DNA of 46,919 nucleotides. Source: an uncultured Candidatus Saccharibacteria bacterium (GTDB lineage Bacteria > Patescibacteriota > Saccharimonadia > Saccharimonadales > Saccharimonadaceae). Below, in pieces: positions 7,227 through 15,622 of the stretch. Positions within the stretch are counted from its first letter, which is position 1. The number at the start of each line of letters is the position of its first letter. Under the pieces are notes generated by a model. That model searched no databases and was not told where the DNA came from. It saw only the letters and a program-made list of their open reading frames with translations. The position numbers and the translations under genes are program-made. The DNA lies in NCBI GenBank assembly GCA_938036915.1, contig CALHVV010000029.1:1-46919 (forward strand). Reading direction: 5' to 3'.

Positions 7227-9002
7227 ATGTCGCATGAACAGATTGACTATCCACGAGAACCCGAATCACTTCAAGTGTCTGTCATAGACCGTAACCCTAG
7301 TGGAGAAGAGCTTAGCATAACGCTACCAGACAGTGTTGGTAAAACGCCGTCTAGTGAGCGTGAGCCGAGCCTAAACGAACAGCAATTAGAAGAAGATATA
7401 GCATCACTCAATGCGAGTTTTACAGTCTTTGGTGGTGTGCTTGAACACTTATCGCTTGTGATGCAACAGCATAAGGAGGCGGCTATAGCTATGCAAAATA
7501 CTGAACATACGCTTCGGCAGTGTCACTTTACAAGTGAAAGGTACAAATACTGTGTGCGTCGTGCACTATTGTGCGAAGCTAACTCGTGGCGTACAACAAA
7601 TATGCGGTTATATCCGGCAGCGGCGGAGCGTGCGCAGCAATACATCAATAAGCAGCGCGACAAGCTAGCGATGCGAAGCATGCGCGCCGTTAAGGCGGTA
7701 TTTCTGGCTGGCGGAATAGTGCAGGTGCCAGATTGGTGTCATACGGTTATTCCAAAGCGTACTGAATGGCAGCAGGATAAAGCTCTGCTGCCATCGGCAG
7801 CTAACGATATATACCAAAAGTTAGTTCAGGAGGCAGTCGATTGGGCAGTGGTGCAGTGCGAACAGATAGCCTTTGATGAACCACAGCAACCATGCTACGA
7901 TGACGAAGTTGCAATCTGTAAATCGGAGAGTCAACATCTCGATGCATTGCAAACGGAGCATACAGCGTTAGTTACGCAGGCTCGGCAGCTTGAACAATCG
8001 CGAGACGAGGAATATACAACGGTACCGGCTAATACATTACTGTCCTTCTGCCACTATCTCACAGAGCATGTACCACAAATTAGCCAGACGCAAATTGCAC
8101 TCTTACAATGGTTTGATCGATCGGATAAGGCAATAACTCATGATATAGCACAGCGCTTGGTTGATCGCCTCTGGCCAAAGAGTGCACAGCACGCTGATCG
8201 TCAGTTAATTGATATGCAAACGGAACAGATCATTGCTGAGGCGGCTGAGCGGCTAGCCAATGCATTAGTAGCGTACCAACCGACAGCTGACCAGCTAGCA
8301 ACCCACGATTTGCCAAATATATCTAGCAATAAACGACGCAGCATGGAAGGCTCAGTAGGCCTGCTACCTAACAAGTCGAATCAGCCAGATAATGTCACGT
8401 CGCTGCCAGTATTAGAACCACTACGCCTTCGTGCAGAAACCGAACGTGTGTCGCTTGATTACCTTCCCTTGCCGCACAAGCTTGTACCGTGGCTTGAGGT
8501 GGACGGTCGTGATAGTACGGTGAGTTGTAAAGTTGTTGTCGATAACGTACCTGGGGCGCTCGTGGTTGATTGTCGTAGCAAAGCACTGCAAGAAATTGAG
8601 CGTCGGATGGATGGTTATCAATCGACTGCATGGGATTATATAGCACCAAATGTACAGCAACGTCTCACACACTATGCTCAGGTGGCTATGTCGGACGGTG
8701 GCTTAATTCATGCTGGTAAATTTTCAAGTGTTGATAAAAACGGCGAATCGACTTACTCGCACCCTGTGATTTACAGTAAGGATGCGAAACACAATGTGAT
8801 GCGTGTCTACATATCGAATCTGCGCGTCAACCAGATGGACGATGGACTTGCGAGTGTGCGTGAGCAACTTGCAGCGATGCAGGTGCACGAATTGATTATG
8901 CTGATCGGTGTTTGTGATAAGCAGCACCAGCTGGCAACATTGGCAGAAATTACTGGACGTTCTCGACGAGAGTTACGCAAACAGCGCGTAGGTAGTATCT
9001 AA
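7227..9002 (+). CDS. Hypothetical protein, 591 aa
   Basis: I do not recognise this protein. It has no signal peptide or membrane segment. The first 60 residues are acidic and polar, probably disordered. Residues about 60-370 are mostly helical with scattered cysteines and runs of Gln/Glu typical of coiled coil. Residues about 400-591 look like a compact globular domain, with a segment around SYSHPVIYSKDAKHNVMRVY. The C-terminal TGRSRRELRKQR is basic and could bind nucleic acid. A very good promoter lies directly before the ATG with no ribosome site. Codon use is more AT-rich than in dnaE or the ATPase gene upstream. It is probably lineage-specific. Confidence 0.75.
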   Translation: MSHEQIDYPREPESLQVSVIDRNPSGEELSITLPDSVGKTPSSEREPSLNEQQLEEDIASLNASFTVFGGVLEHLSLVMQQHKEAAIAMQNTEHTLRQCHFTSERYKYCVRRALLCEANSWRTTNMRLYPAAAERAQQYINKQRDKLAMRSMRAVKAVFLAGGIVQVPDWCHTVIPKRTEWQQDKALLPSAANDIYQKLVQEAVDWAVVQCEQIAFDEPQQPCYDDEVAICKSESQHLDALQTEHTALVTQARQLEQSRDEEYTTVPANTLLSFCHYLTEHVPQISQTQIALLQWFDRSDKAITHDIAQRLVDRLWPKSAQHADRQLIDMQTEQIIAEAAERLANALVAYQPTADQLATHDLPNISSNKRRSMEGSVGLLPNKSNQPDNVTSLPVLEPLRLRAETERVSLDYLPLPHKLVPWLEVDGRDSTVSCKVVVDNVPGALVVDCRSKALQEIERRMDGYQSTAWDYIAPNVQQRLTHYAQVAMSDGGLIHAGKFSSVDKNGESTYSHPVIYSKDAKHNVMRVYISNLRVNQMDDGLASVREQLAAMQVHELIMLIGVCDKQHQLATLAEITGRSRRELRKQRVGSI

Positions 9003-9018
9003 AGAGAAGCTATACAGG

Positions 9019-9043
9019 AATAAAACTACGTAGTTTTATTTCT
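9019..9043. terminator. Perfect palindrome terminator
   Basis: AATAAAACTAC is followed directly by its reverse complement GTAGTTTTATT (9019-9040), then TTC. It starts 17 bases after the stop of the 591-aa gene. Being symmetric, it could also stop transcription from the opposite strand (the malic enzyme gene ends at 9170). An operator is the alternative reading. Confidence 0.55.
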
Positions 9044-9169
9044 TAGGCTTACTGTCTCTTGCGTGACAAAACTCACCGATATACCCAGTGCTCTACGAGG
9101 TTACATAAGGTATATAAAGTGGGGCGTAAGATCTAGGAAATGTAGACTTTGGCGAGCATAAATATCAAC

Positions 9170-10303
9170 CTAGCGAATAACCGTCGCCACGGCCTCAACC
9201 ACGCGCTCATCAAATGGTGAGGGGATGACGTAGTCTGCTGTGGGCTCATCGACCAGCGCTGCTAGCGCCTGGGCGGCGGCGAGCTTGTGCTCGTCGGTGA
9301 TTTTTTGCACGCCGTTATCGAGCGCGCCGCGGAAGATGCCCGGGAAGGCCAGGGCGTTATTGACTTGGTTGGGGAAATCACTGCGGCCAGTGGCGATGAC
9401 GGCAGCGCCGGCTGCTTTGGCACTATCTGGCATAATCTCTGGCACTGGGTTAGCCAGGGCAAAGATAATTGGGTCTGTGGCCATCATCCCAACGAGCTCT
9501 GGGGTCAGCAACCCAGCGCGCGATACGCCAATAAAGACATCAGCATCTGCCATGGCGTCCTCCAGTGACCCCTGCTGCGCGGCATCAACATAGGCAAGCA
9601 GGGCAGTCTTTTCGGCGTTAAGGTCGGTACGGTGGCTGCCCACGATGCCTTTGCTATCAACCGCCACGATATGCCGGGCACCGTAGGTGTGCAGCAGCTT
9701 AATGATAGCAGTACCAGCAGCGCCAGCGCCGACCACGACGAATTTGCTATCGGCCAGACTGCGGCCCGTCAGCTTGGCAGCGTTGATCAGCCCAGCTAGT
9801 ACCACCACAGCCGTACCGTGCTGGTCGTCGTGGAAGACGGGGATATCGAGCTCAGCCTTAAGGCGCTCCTCAATCTCGAAGCACTGAGGTGCGGCGATAT
9901 CCTCGAGGTTAATTGCGCCAAAGCTTGGCGCAATTGCCTTAACCGTAGCAATAATCTCCTCTGGCTGGTGTACGTCCAGCACGATTGGCACGGCATCGAC
10001 ACCAGCAAAGTGCTTAAACAGCAGCGCCTTACCCTCCATCACCGGCATCGCGGCCTTAGGGCCAAGGTCGCCCAGGCCTAGGATGGCCGAGCCATCACTA
10101 ATGACTGCCACAAGGTTATTCGTCCAGGTGTAGGTGGGCAGCGTAGTGGGGTCATCTGCAATTGCCTTGCTGACTGCGCCCACACCAGGGCTGTAGTAGC
10201 TGCTGAGTTTATCGCGGTCAAGCTCATCGCTATCGCGCAGGCTAGTGGTGATTTTGCCCTTATATTTTTTATGTAGGTCGAGTGCAAGTTTGTTATAATC
10301 CAT
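9170..10303 (-). CDS. NAD(P)-dependent malic enzyme
   Basis: A 377-residue oxaloacetate-decarboxylating malate dehydrogenase converting malate to pyruvate and CO2 with reduction of NAD(P). It is the short prokaryotic form (about 380-400 aa). Visible features: YYSPGVGAVSKAI near residues 28-40, GLGDLGPKAAMPVMEGKALL near 75-94, the metal site region FHDDQHGTAVVVLAGL, and the Rossmann motif VVVGAGAAGTAI. In a fermentative, auxotrophic cell it would supply pyruvate and reduced cofactor. The start at 10303 is chosen because TATACT (10316-10311) is 7 bases upstream. It is flanked by two large unassigned genes on the other strand. Confidence 0.93.
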   Translation of the reverse strand: MDYNKLALDLHKKYKGKITTSLRDSDELDRDKLSSYYSPGVGAVSKAIADDPTTLPTYTWTNNLVAVISDGSAILGLGDLGPKAAMPVMEGKALLFKHFAGVDAVPIVLDVHQPEEIIATVKAIAPSFGAINLEDIAAPQCFEIEERLKAELDIPVFHDDQHGTAVVVLAGLINAAKLTGRSLADSKFVVVGAGAAGTAIIKLLHTYGARHIVAVDSKGIVGSHRTDLNAEKTALLAYVDAAQQGSLEDAMADADVFIGVSRAGLLTPELVGMMATDPIIFALANPVPEIMPDSAKAAGAAVIATGRSDFPNQVNNALAFPGIFRGALDNGVQKITDEHKLAAAQALAALVDEPTADYVIPSPFDERVVEAVATVIR

Positions 10304-10368
10304 AAACTCTAGTATACCGCACACAGGCGAGAAAGAGAAAGGAGTAGTACGAGGACAAACAGCCGTTA

Positions 10369-10398
10369 TTGCAATACTTTCGCGCCAAATGCTATTAT
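10369..10398 (+). promoter_or_regulatory. Possible promoter for the 589-aa gene
   Basis: TTGCAA (10369-10374), an 18-base spacer and TATTAT (10393-10398), with an overlapping TATGAT at 10398-10403. This would give a leader of about 60 bases before the ATG at 10466. Confidence 0.4.
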
Positions 10399-10465
10399 AT
10401 GATGCATGATACAAACCGAGCAAGGAGCCCTGCATAGCCCCAGCGGCTCATAACACGGAGTGATA

Positions 10466-12235
10466 ATGAAAAGATCTATAGACCAACAGCCATCTCATCA
10501 CGATACTCGTCCCGAGTATGCATCTACAAGAATAGAAGTTGCAATCAAAAAAGATAATGAACTCTACAGAGAAGTCAAGCTGGCTATTCGTGATGCGAAG
10601 GAATCGGAACACGAATATGAGGAGGATATTAATGGGCAAAATCTGCGGATAATTAAAAACGACCAGCAAGAAGCGCTCGAGGAGTTTGTGCAGACTGGCG
10701 AGAGGAGCACGGTGCCACCAGGTGTTCTCCAACGCTACCAAGAGGAGCGAGCAATCTGCGAGGCTACGCTTGCCGAAATAGCCGAAGAAGAAGGGCGAGT
10801 AATGGATAAGGGCGGCTATAGAGCAGAAGATAGAGCGATCAGAACTGCAACGGATCTTGGTTATGCGCCATTGACGGGCGCTGGAGCAACAAAGCAGGCT
10901 GATAAAATGTATAGAAAAACCCGGCTTGGCAAAGACGTACAGCAGCGGCGCCAAATCGTCGAAGATAGGATTGGTGAGATCAACGCCGAGCTGGCGTATT
11001 ATATGGGCCTCACGGAGCCACCTTTGGCAGTCGTATCTGAGGAGACGGCAATTCGTATCTGGGGCAAAGAAGCGGTTGAGGAAGCGCAGTCGACCGACAA
11101 TGAGAGCGAGCCCGGGTATATTGATGTTTTCCCTCATGATGACCAAACATCACGCTCAGGCAACAAGCTGGGATATGGTAGCCGTATAACACCAGAGTTT
11201 ATCAAAAAAGACGCCAGCCAGCGGCTAGCGGAGGTGCTTGTGGGGTCTGCTGGCGAAGCGTGGACAGTGCAAGAATTGGGCGATGAGGTCTATGACCCAG
11301 AGGAAGTGCAAACAAAGCTCGAGCGGTATAAGCGAGCAAGTATCTTACTATACAGTGCACAAAGATCAGATCGCCCTGTCATGATTATTACAGAAGAGCT
11401 GGAGCATAGCGACCTTGTACTGCAGCGTGGGCAGCGATATACCATTGATGAGCGTGGTCGGCGACGTAAGTCAATTACCGTCTATCGTGCGGTGTCGGCA
11501 AACATTGCTATGCAAGGACTAACAGAAGAGAGACCAGTAAGTGGCCGCCGTGCCGAACACCGGATTCAGATGATTGAGTGGACGTCGCATAAGGCCGCAG
11601 CTGCAGCGCATGAAGCAGCCAACACTACTCGCAGCGAGGCGCTACCAGCCGCTGGTAGCGCAGAAAATGAAGCTTCGGCCAGCAGCGTGCCAGACATCGA
11701 TGATGCACTGGCAAAGCGAGCTCTCGAAGCCGTCCGTGCTGCCGCTAACCGTCAAGCAGCAGAAGCCAAAGAGCAGCAAGAAGCGCTCCACGCTGCAGAG
11801 GCCGCCCTCAGTGCAGAAGTGCGCGCCCAGATCGAGCAGCTTGTAGAGCTTGCACAGCCACTGATCGATAGCTTGCGAGAAAATAGCGCCGACGATAATG
11901 CAGACAAGCAGGTATTTCCTATTCAAGATTTGCCCGAGATAGGGAGCCAGTACGCTTCTGAGTACGACCTAGAGATATTCCTCAACAAAGCTCGGCAGGC
12001 TGGGCTCATCAACAAAAAACAGCTGCGCAATCGTGCGCTACCGTCTGCTGGCGAAGCGCTTGTGCTTACCCTCTATGCATACGACTCGCAGACGATGTAT
12101 GACCTAGTGCGCAATGATGCCTCCAAGCGTGTGCTCCAGCATAAATTCCAGCAAGCGTACGAAAACAGAGCTGTACAGGTAGTGAATCGCCGCGAAGGTG
12201 GAGCAAGCGCAGCCCAAGAAAGCACCACCAGCTAA
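10466..12235 (+). CDS. Hypothetical coiled-coil protein, 589 aa
   Basis: I do not recognise the family. The protein is highly charged (Glu, Arg, Lys, Ala, Gln), with no signal peptide or membrane helix. Residues about 20-180 and 410-475 are predicted coiled coil, the second an Ala/Glu/Gln-rich helix. Between them, about 250-370, is a compact region including EAWTVQELGDEVYDPEEVQ and GQRYTIDERGRRRKSIT, which could be a winged-helix-like fold. A second globular segment closes the protein (about 490-575). Start: GGAG (10457-10460) five bases before the ATG at 10466; a GTG at 10460 is the alternative. It may be a cytoplasmic scaffold or DNA-associated protein, but this is a guess from composition only. 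Confidence 0.75.
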   Translation: MKRSIDQQPSHHDTRPEYASTRIEVAIKKDNELYREVKLAIRDAKESEHEYEEDINGQNLRIIKNDQQEALEEFVQTGERSTVPPGVLQRYQEERAICEATLAEIAEEEGRVMDKGGYRAEDRAIRTATDLGYAPLTGAGATKQADKMYRKTRLGKDVQQRRQIVEDRIGEINAELAYYMGLTEPPLAVVSEETAIRIWGKEAVEEAQSTDNESEPGYIDVFPHDDQTSRSGNKLGYGSRITPEFIKKDASQRLAEVLVGSAGEAWTVQELGDEVYDPEEVQTKLERYKRASILLYSAQRSDRPVMIITEELEHSDLVLQRGQRYTIDERGRRRKSITVYRAVSANIAMQGLTEERPVSGRRAEHRIQMIEWTSHKAAAAAHEAANTTRSEALPAAGSAENEASASSVPDIDDALAKRALEAVRAAANRQAAEAKEQQEALHAAEAALSAEVRAQIEQLVELAQPLIDSLRENSADDNADKQVFPIQDLPEIGSQYASEYDLEIFLNKARQAGLINKKQLRNRALPSAGEALVLTLYAYDSQTMYDLVRNDASKRVLQHKFQQAYENRAVQVVNRREGGASAAQESTTS

Positions 12236-12240
12236 ACTAG

Positions 12241-12269
12241 TTGCTATATATACCAAAGTGCGGTATAGT
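12241..12269 (+). promoter_or_regulatory. Promoter of the lipoprotein gene
   Basis: TTGCTA (12241-12246), 17 bases, TATAGT (12264-12269). It lies just after the previous stop codon and about 65 bases before the lipoprotein ATG. Confidence 0.55.
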
Positions 12270-12336
12270 TTAGATTATAAATCCAAAATAGGCATCATCC
12301 ACCAGTGATGGTACAGAGAAAGAGGAGGAAAGAAAA

Positions 12337-13218
12337 ATGAAGGGAAGTTCTGAGCGCTTAAGTTTCTGGGGTCGCGCAGAGAAAAAAGTATTGTCTGTTA
12401 TTGCCTTGAGTGCTATAGGAGCTAGCGCCTTGGCAGGCTGTGGCTCTTCTGAAAAAGCACCAGAGAATAGAGCACAGTCCGCTCAAACTGCTGCCACTGC
12501 CGAAGCAACGTCGTCAGCAACCGCAAATCCATCCATCAAAGCGCCAGCACGCAACAAGACTTCACAGCCTAAGCAATCTCACTCTACTAACAAAGCAACG
12601 GAGATACCATCACCATCACACCCTTCATCGCCAGAGACAACACCATCTCCAACTCCAAACGAAGCAGAGAATAATCAGGAGAAGATGCCCTCCGTTGCTG
12701 AGCTAGCAAAAGCCGTCAAAGAAGGGTCTGTGGATGTACTTGGTGGCGTTGTCAAAGACGTTGATGAAGCAGGTAACGGCTACGTTGGTGTGCGACCTTT
12801 CTGTTACCGTGAAGACACAGGGTTTGGTCATGGATCGGGCAAAGTAGTTGGGCTGTATACAGTTGATATGTCAACGTTTACACTGCGTTCATTTGATCCA
12901 AACCTCCCGATGTCTGATAAGTATGGTAACGCAATCAGTACTAGTATGTGTAACAAACTGACCTTTGATGAATCAGAGACATTTAATTCGAGCTCCAAGA
13001 AAGCTGGTGATGGCAATGATGTTTATATCCAAGCTCCTAATGGGGGAGAGCGGATTCCTGTTGGTGCTGATATTACTGGTGATGACTCAAGTAATCTAAT
13101 ACGGATTGGTGGCACCGCTAAAGTGCAGGGAAATGTATCACCTAGCACTCTCCTAGAGCCAATCTCGCGAGAAACTATGGAAGCAATAGTCAAACGTGCC
13201 CAGCAGCAAGTGTCGTAA
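12337..13218 (+). CDS. Surface lipoprotein with Ser/Thr/Pro-rich stalk
   Basis: A 293-residue exported protein. A basic N-terminus and hydrophobic core (VLSVIALSAIGASALAGC) end in the lipobox LAGC, so signal peptidase II would leave an acylated cysteine near residue 35. Residues about 36-120 are Ser/Thr/Pro/Ala/Gln-rich low complexity, a flexible stalk. The C-terminal about 170 residues form a domain with two cysteines (in RPFCYRED and SMCNKL) that could form a disulfide. I do not recognise that domain. The start is fixed by GAGGAGGAAAG before the ATG. The gene is a single transcription unit with its own promoter and terminator. A role at the contact surface with a host cell is plausible but not shown. 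Confidence 0.88.
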   Translation: MKGSSERLSFWGRAEKKVLSVIALSAIGASALAGCGSSEKAPENRAQSAQTAATAEATSSATANPSIKAPARNKTSQPKQSHSTNKATEIPSPSHPSSPETTPSPTPNEAENNQEKMPSVAELAKAVKEGSVDVLGGVVKDVDEAGNGYVGVRPFCYREDTGFGHGSGKVVGLYTVDMSTFTLRSFDPNLPMSDKYGNAISTSMCNKLTFDESETFNSSSKKAGDGNDVYIQAPNGGERIPVGADITGDDSSNLIRIGGTAKVQGNVSPSTLLEPISRETMEAIVKRAQQQVS

Positions 13219-13237
13219 ATAGAGACTCTGCGCTAAG

Positions 13238-13284
13238 AAATAATGGTCTCTTTGCTGTAAAAACAACGAAGAGACCATTATTTT
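13238..13284 (+). terminator. Terminator of the lipoprotein gene
   Basis: AAATAATGGTCTCTT pairs with AAGAGACCATTATTT, a 15-base-pair stem with A-rich 5' and T-rich 3' sides, working in either direction. Confidence 0.85.
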
Positions 13285-13386
13285 GAGTAGTGATTATAAA
13301 AACTACTCTCCCTCTTCTCCCTGCACACAAAATATGGTACAATCAATAACTGAATTGTCATCTAATAATTAAATAGAGAGAAAGTC

Positions 13387-13908
13387 ATGAGTTTTGCACT
13401 GATCCAAAAAGTCAATGACCAGCAGAAGAAGCCTGCCGTTGTTGATGTGCGGAGCGGCGACACAGTCCGCGTCCACCAAAAAATCAAAGAAGGCAACAAA
13501 GAGCGCATCCAGATGTTTGAAGGCGTGGTGATCCGCACCGACAACAAGGGTCAGCACACCAGCCGCATTACCGTGCGTAAGATTACCAGTGGTGTAGGGG
13601 TAGAGAAGTCGTTCTTGCTGCACAGTCCACTCGTTGAGAAGGTCGAGGTGATGCGCCGCGCTAAGGTGCGCCGCAACTTCCTGAGCTACCTGCGTGGCCG
13701 CAGTGGTAAGTCGGCTCGCCTAACTGCCGTACAGTTCGACCGTGAGGCGGTAAACAACGTGCACGATGCTCATGCCGAGGCCGAGGCTGCTCGTCTCAAG
13801 GAAGAGAAGGCTAAGGATGCTGCCGAGAAAAAGGCCGCCGAAGATGCTAAGCAGGCTGAACTTGACGCTAAGGCTGCCGAGGTTGCCGCTCGCCACGAAG
13901 CCGCGTAG
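13387..13908 (+). CDS. rplS: 50S ribosomal protein L19 with charged C-terminal tail
   Basis: L19 sits at the interface of the two ribosomal subunits. The first about 115 residues are a complete L19: GDTVRVHQKIKEGNKERIQ, FEGVVI, TVRKITSGVGVEKSF, and KVRRNFLSYLRGRSGKSARL. The protein then continues for about 55 residues of Ala/Glu/Lys/Asp helix (residues about 120-173), making 173 aa against a usual 115-120. The tail has the periodicity of a single long charged helix and lies on the subunit-interface side of the sequence. A TACAAT box near 13335 and GAGAGAAAG before the ATG support the start. Gene order rplS followed by rnhB is common in bacteria; here small membrane genes intervene. Confidence 0.95.
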   Translation: MSFALIQKVNDQQKKPAVVDVRSGDTVRVHQKIKEGNKERIQMFEGVVIRTDNKGQHTSRITVRKITSGVGVEKSFLLHSPLVEKVEVMRRAKVRRNFLSYLRGRSGKSARLTAVQFDREAVNNVHDAHAEAEAARLKEEKAKDAAEKKAAEDAKQAELDAKAAEVAARHEAA

Positions 13909-13933
13909 AATAGCCGTCATGCGAGAAATTTTT

Positions 13934-13962
13934 GATCCGCCTCTATATCAGGGGCGGATTTG
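13934..13962 (+). terminator. Terminator after rplS
   Basis: ATCCGCC (13935-13941) pairs with GGCGGAT (13953-13959), with a short T-containing tail. It begins 25 bases after the rplS stop. The following 200 bases up to 14166 contain AT-rich promoter-like boxes (TATAAT near 14109) but no credible gene. Confidence 0.6.
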
Positions 13963-14153
13963 TGTGGGAGCTAGTCTTTAGCCTGCTCAGTCTTGGACGC
14001 TTGTCTTGTGATATTCTGACAGTAACTTCTCTTGAGTGTGAAACGAGGATACGATGAATGGGTAAGGTGCGGAGATAATATATCAAAGTATTTGCTGAGG
14101 TAGGTATATTATAATACGCGATAGGCCTGTGGCAGCTAGATTGCAGTTGATGT

Positions 14154-14159
14154 TATACT
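14154..14159 (+). promoter_or_regulatory. Minus-10 box of the 161-aa membrane protein gene
   Basis: TATACT, 7 bases before the ATG at 14167, with no ribosome-binding sequence between. It is one of the leaderless arrangements in this window. Confidence 0.5.
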
Positions 14160-14166
14160 AGATAAT

Positions 14167-14652
14167 ATGAGTATCTTTACTGTTGTCTCGATTGTTATAC
14201 CAATTGTCTTGGCGAGTAGTATACCACCTATCTTGCAGCATTATGGCTATGCGCATGAGCGGCGCTACCGCTGGCTCCTGTACCTGGCGTGTGGGTTGTT
14301 CTTTATCTCGTGGTATGTGCCATCACCGTTGATCGATGGGCAAGACACGGCATTTAATACCCACTTCATTGGTGGTGGGATATTTACCGGCTGCCTGTGG
14401 CTTTACGTCAAGCATGCGCTGGGTTGGCACCGGTATTGGCTAGTGGAGGCATTTTCGCTGTTTGCGCTGGTGTCGGCACTTGGCTGTATGAATGAGCTAT
14501 TTGAGCTGCTGGTGGCGAAGACTGGCGTGGCTCGCTTGCCGCTGGATGATACCAACTGGGATATCGCGGCCAATACTGCTGGGGCGCTACTTGTTTGGCT
14601 AGTGTGGCTGGCTGTAGTGGGGTGGCAGCAGATAGCTCGTCGCAGCGCATAA
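14167..14652 (+). CDS. Polytopic membrane protein, 161 aa
   Basis: Five hydrophobic segments are visible at about residues 3-22, 35-52, 62-80, 89-112 and 132-153. Between the last two is an acidic motif, MNELFELL, followed by LDDTNWDIAANTAGALL. Conserved Glu/Asp/Asn residues in this arrangement recall small VanZ-like or YjdF/DUF2238-like membrane proteins, but the similarity is a pattern I notice rather than a firm family match. The start is set by TATACT 7 bases upstream. It converges with the small gene at 14725, sharing a bidirectional terminator. Confidence 0.75.
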   Translation: MSIFTVVSIVIPIVLASSIPPILQHYGYAHERRYRWLLYLACGLFFISWYVPSPLIDGQDTAFNTHFIGGGIFTGCLWLYVKHALGWHRYWLVEAFSLFALVSALGCMNELFELLVAKTGVARLPLDDTNWDIAANTAGALLVWLVWLAVVGWQQIARRSA

Positions 14653-14677
14653 ATAGCTAAGTAGCGAGGCATAAAGC

Positions 14678-14703
14678 AAAGCCACCGCTTGAGGGTGGCT
14701 TTA
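14678..14703. terminator. Bidirectional terminator between convergent genes
   Basis: AAAGCCACC pairs with GGTGGCTTT around a short loop, flanked by A-rich and T-rich sequence on either side. It serves the plus-strand gene ending at 14652 and the minus-strand gene ending at 14725. Confidence 0.85.
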
Positions 14704-14724
14704 TGCTTTCGTGTACCGATGCTA

Positions 14725-14934
14725 TTATTTTGTCTTGCGAGATTCTGCTTGCTCGGTGAGAACGGCGCGAATCGCCTCGAGATTCTCGTCGATCGCAGCC
14801 ACGTGCCGTCTGATCTGCTTGGTGCTTCGGCCCTGCCGGATAACCCAACAGATGCCACAGATCAACAAGATAAAATACACGACGTTAAGTGCGACTGCTA
14901 GTATGAGGAGTGGTGCTGGCCCGGTGATTTCCAT
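14725..14934 (-). CDS. Small single-pass membrane protein, 69 aa
   Basis: One transmembrane helix, about residues 8-33 (LLILAVALNVVYFILLICGI), then a charged amphipathic tail of about 35 residues (RQGRSTKQIRRHVAAIDENL) with coiled-coil character, ending Glu/Ser/Arg/Lys rich. I do not recognise the family. It is supported by the clear membrane topology and by a terminator placed correctly for this strand. Sequence upstream of the ATG (AAAGGATC on the minus strand) offers a plausible ribosome site. Function unknown. Confidence 0.6.
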   Translation of the reverse strand: MEITGPAPLLILAVALNVVYFILLICGICWVIRQGRSTKQIRRHVAAIDENLEAIRAVLTEQAESRKTK

Positions 14935-15012
14935 GGTGGGTATGAATGATCCTTTCGTGTTATTACTATGACGCTATACAGTTTATTTGTTCTATCTTTT
15001 GTGTGGTGAATG

Positions 15013-15363
15013 CTATGGCACGCATTGCCAGGTTGGTTGAGCTTGCTGACGGTCGACGATGGCACGCGTGCCATGGTGGTGGGCCGTGCAGTATGCCTGC
15101 ATATTGAGGCTGCCCTTGGCTGTGAAGGTGAAGCCCGAGAAGAGCGATATCGAGTAGGTGAGGTCGTAGCACAACCACCCGTATGGATTGCTCTTATCAA
15201 GCGTATACGCACCTGTATGGTGCTGATGCGTACACACCTCGTGTGGCTGTATGGTATACACTGGCACTGCTGCAGCTGGCCCGGTGGGGATGCCAGCACA
15301 CCCAGGAATGGCACATGCAATCACTCCGGTAGCAAAAAGCGTGTGCCAAAGCATTTTTGTCAT
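15013..15363 (-). CDS. Small exported cysteine-containing protein
   Basis: A 116-residue protein with an N-terminal signal sequence (MTKMLWHTLFATGVIACAIP) and a possible weak lipobox IPGC at about residues 19-22. The mature part has histidine-rich patches (HEVCTHQHHTG, CTAHHHG) and several cysteines, suggesting disulfides or metal binding outside the membrane. I do not recognise the family. The start is fixed by AAGGAGG four to five bases before the ATG, one of the best ribosome sites in the window, and by a promoter TTGCGA-17-TACAAT on the minus strand at 15441-15413. A housekeeping role is unlikely; it is probably a lineage-specific surface protein. Confidence 0.68.
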   Translation of the reverse strand: MTKMLWHTLFATGVIACAIPGCAGIPTGPAAAVPVYTIQPHEVCTHQHHTGAYTLDKSNPYGWLCYDLTYSISLFSGFTFTAKGSLNMQAYCTAHHHGTRAIVDRQQAQPTWQCVP

Positions 15364-15412
15364 ATTCCTCCTTATGATGAAGTAATAGTTGCTAAGCCGA
15401 GGGTACGCCTTG

Positions 15413-15441
15413 ATTGTAATGGATTAGTTATGCTCTCGCAA
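15413..15441 (-). promoter_or_regulatory. Promoter of the small exported protein gene
   Basis: On the minus strand TTGCGA (15441-15436), 17 bases, TACAAT (15418-15413), giving a leader of about 40 bases with a strong ribosome-binding site. Confidence 0.6.
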
Positions 15442-15622
15442 CAGAAAGTAGGCAAATCAGCAAGCAATACGAATAAAAACAGAGATAAAGGTTGTATATT
15501 ATACATCACATACTGCAGAGCGGTGCTCAATAGTTTGGCATGGTTGCTGGTATAGCGCGGCACTGAACTAGCCCGCAGCTCGGCAGTATACATAGTGCTA
15601 TGAAATATGAGACAATCATAGT

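Noticed and set aside
15010..15555. Plus-strand open frame opposite the small exported protein
   Set aside because: No ribosome site, no family resemblance; the minus strand has a signal peptide, ribosome site and promoter.
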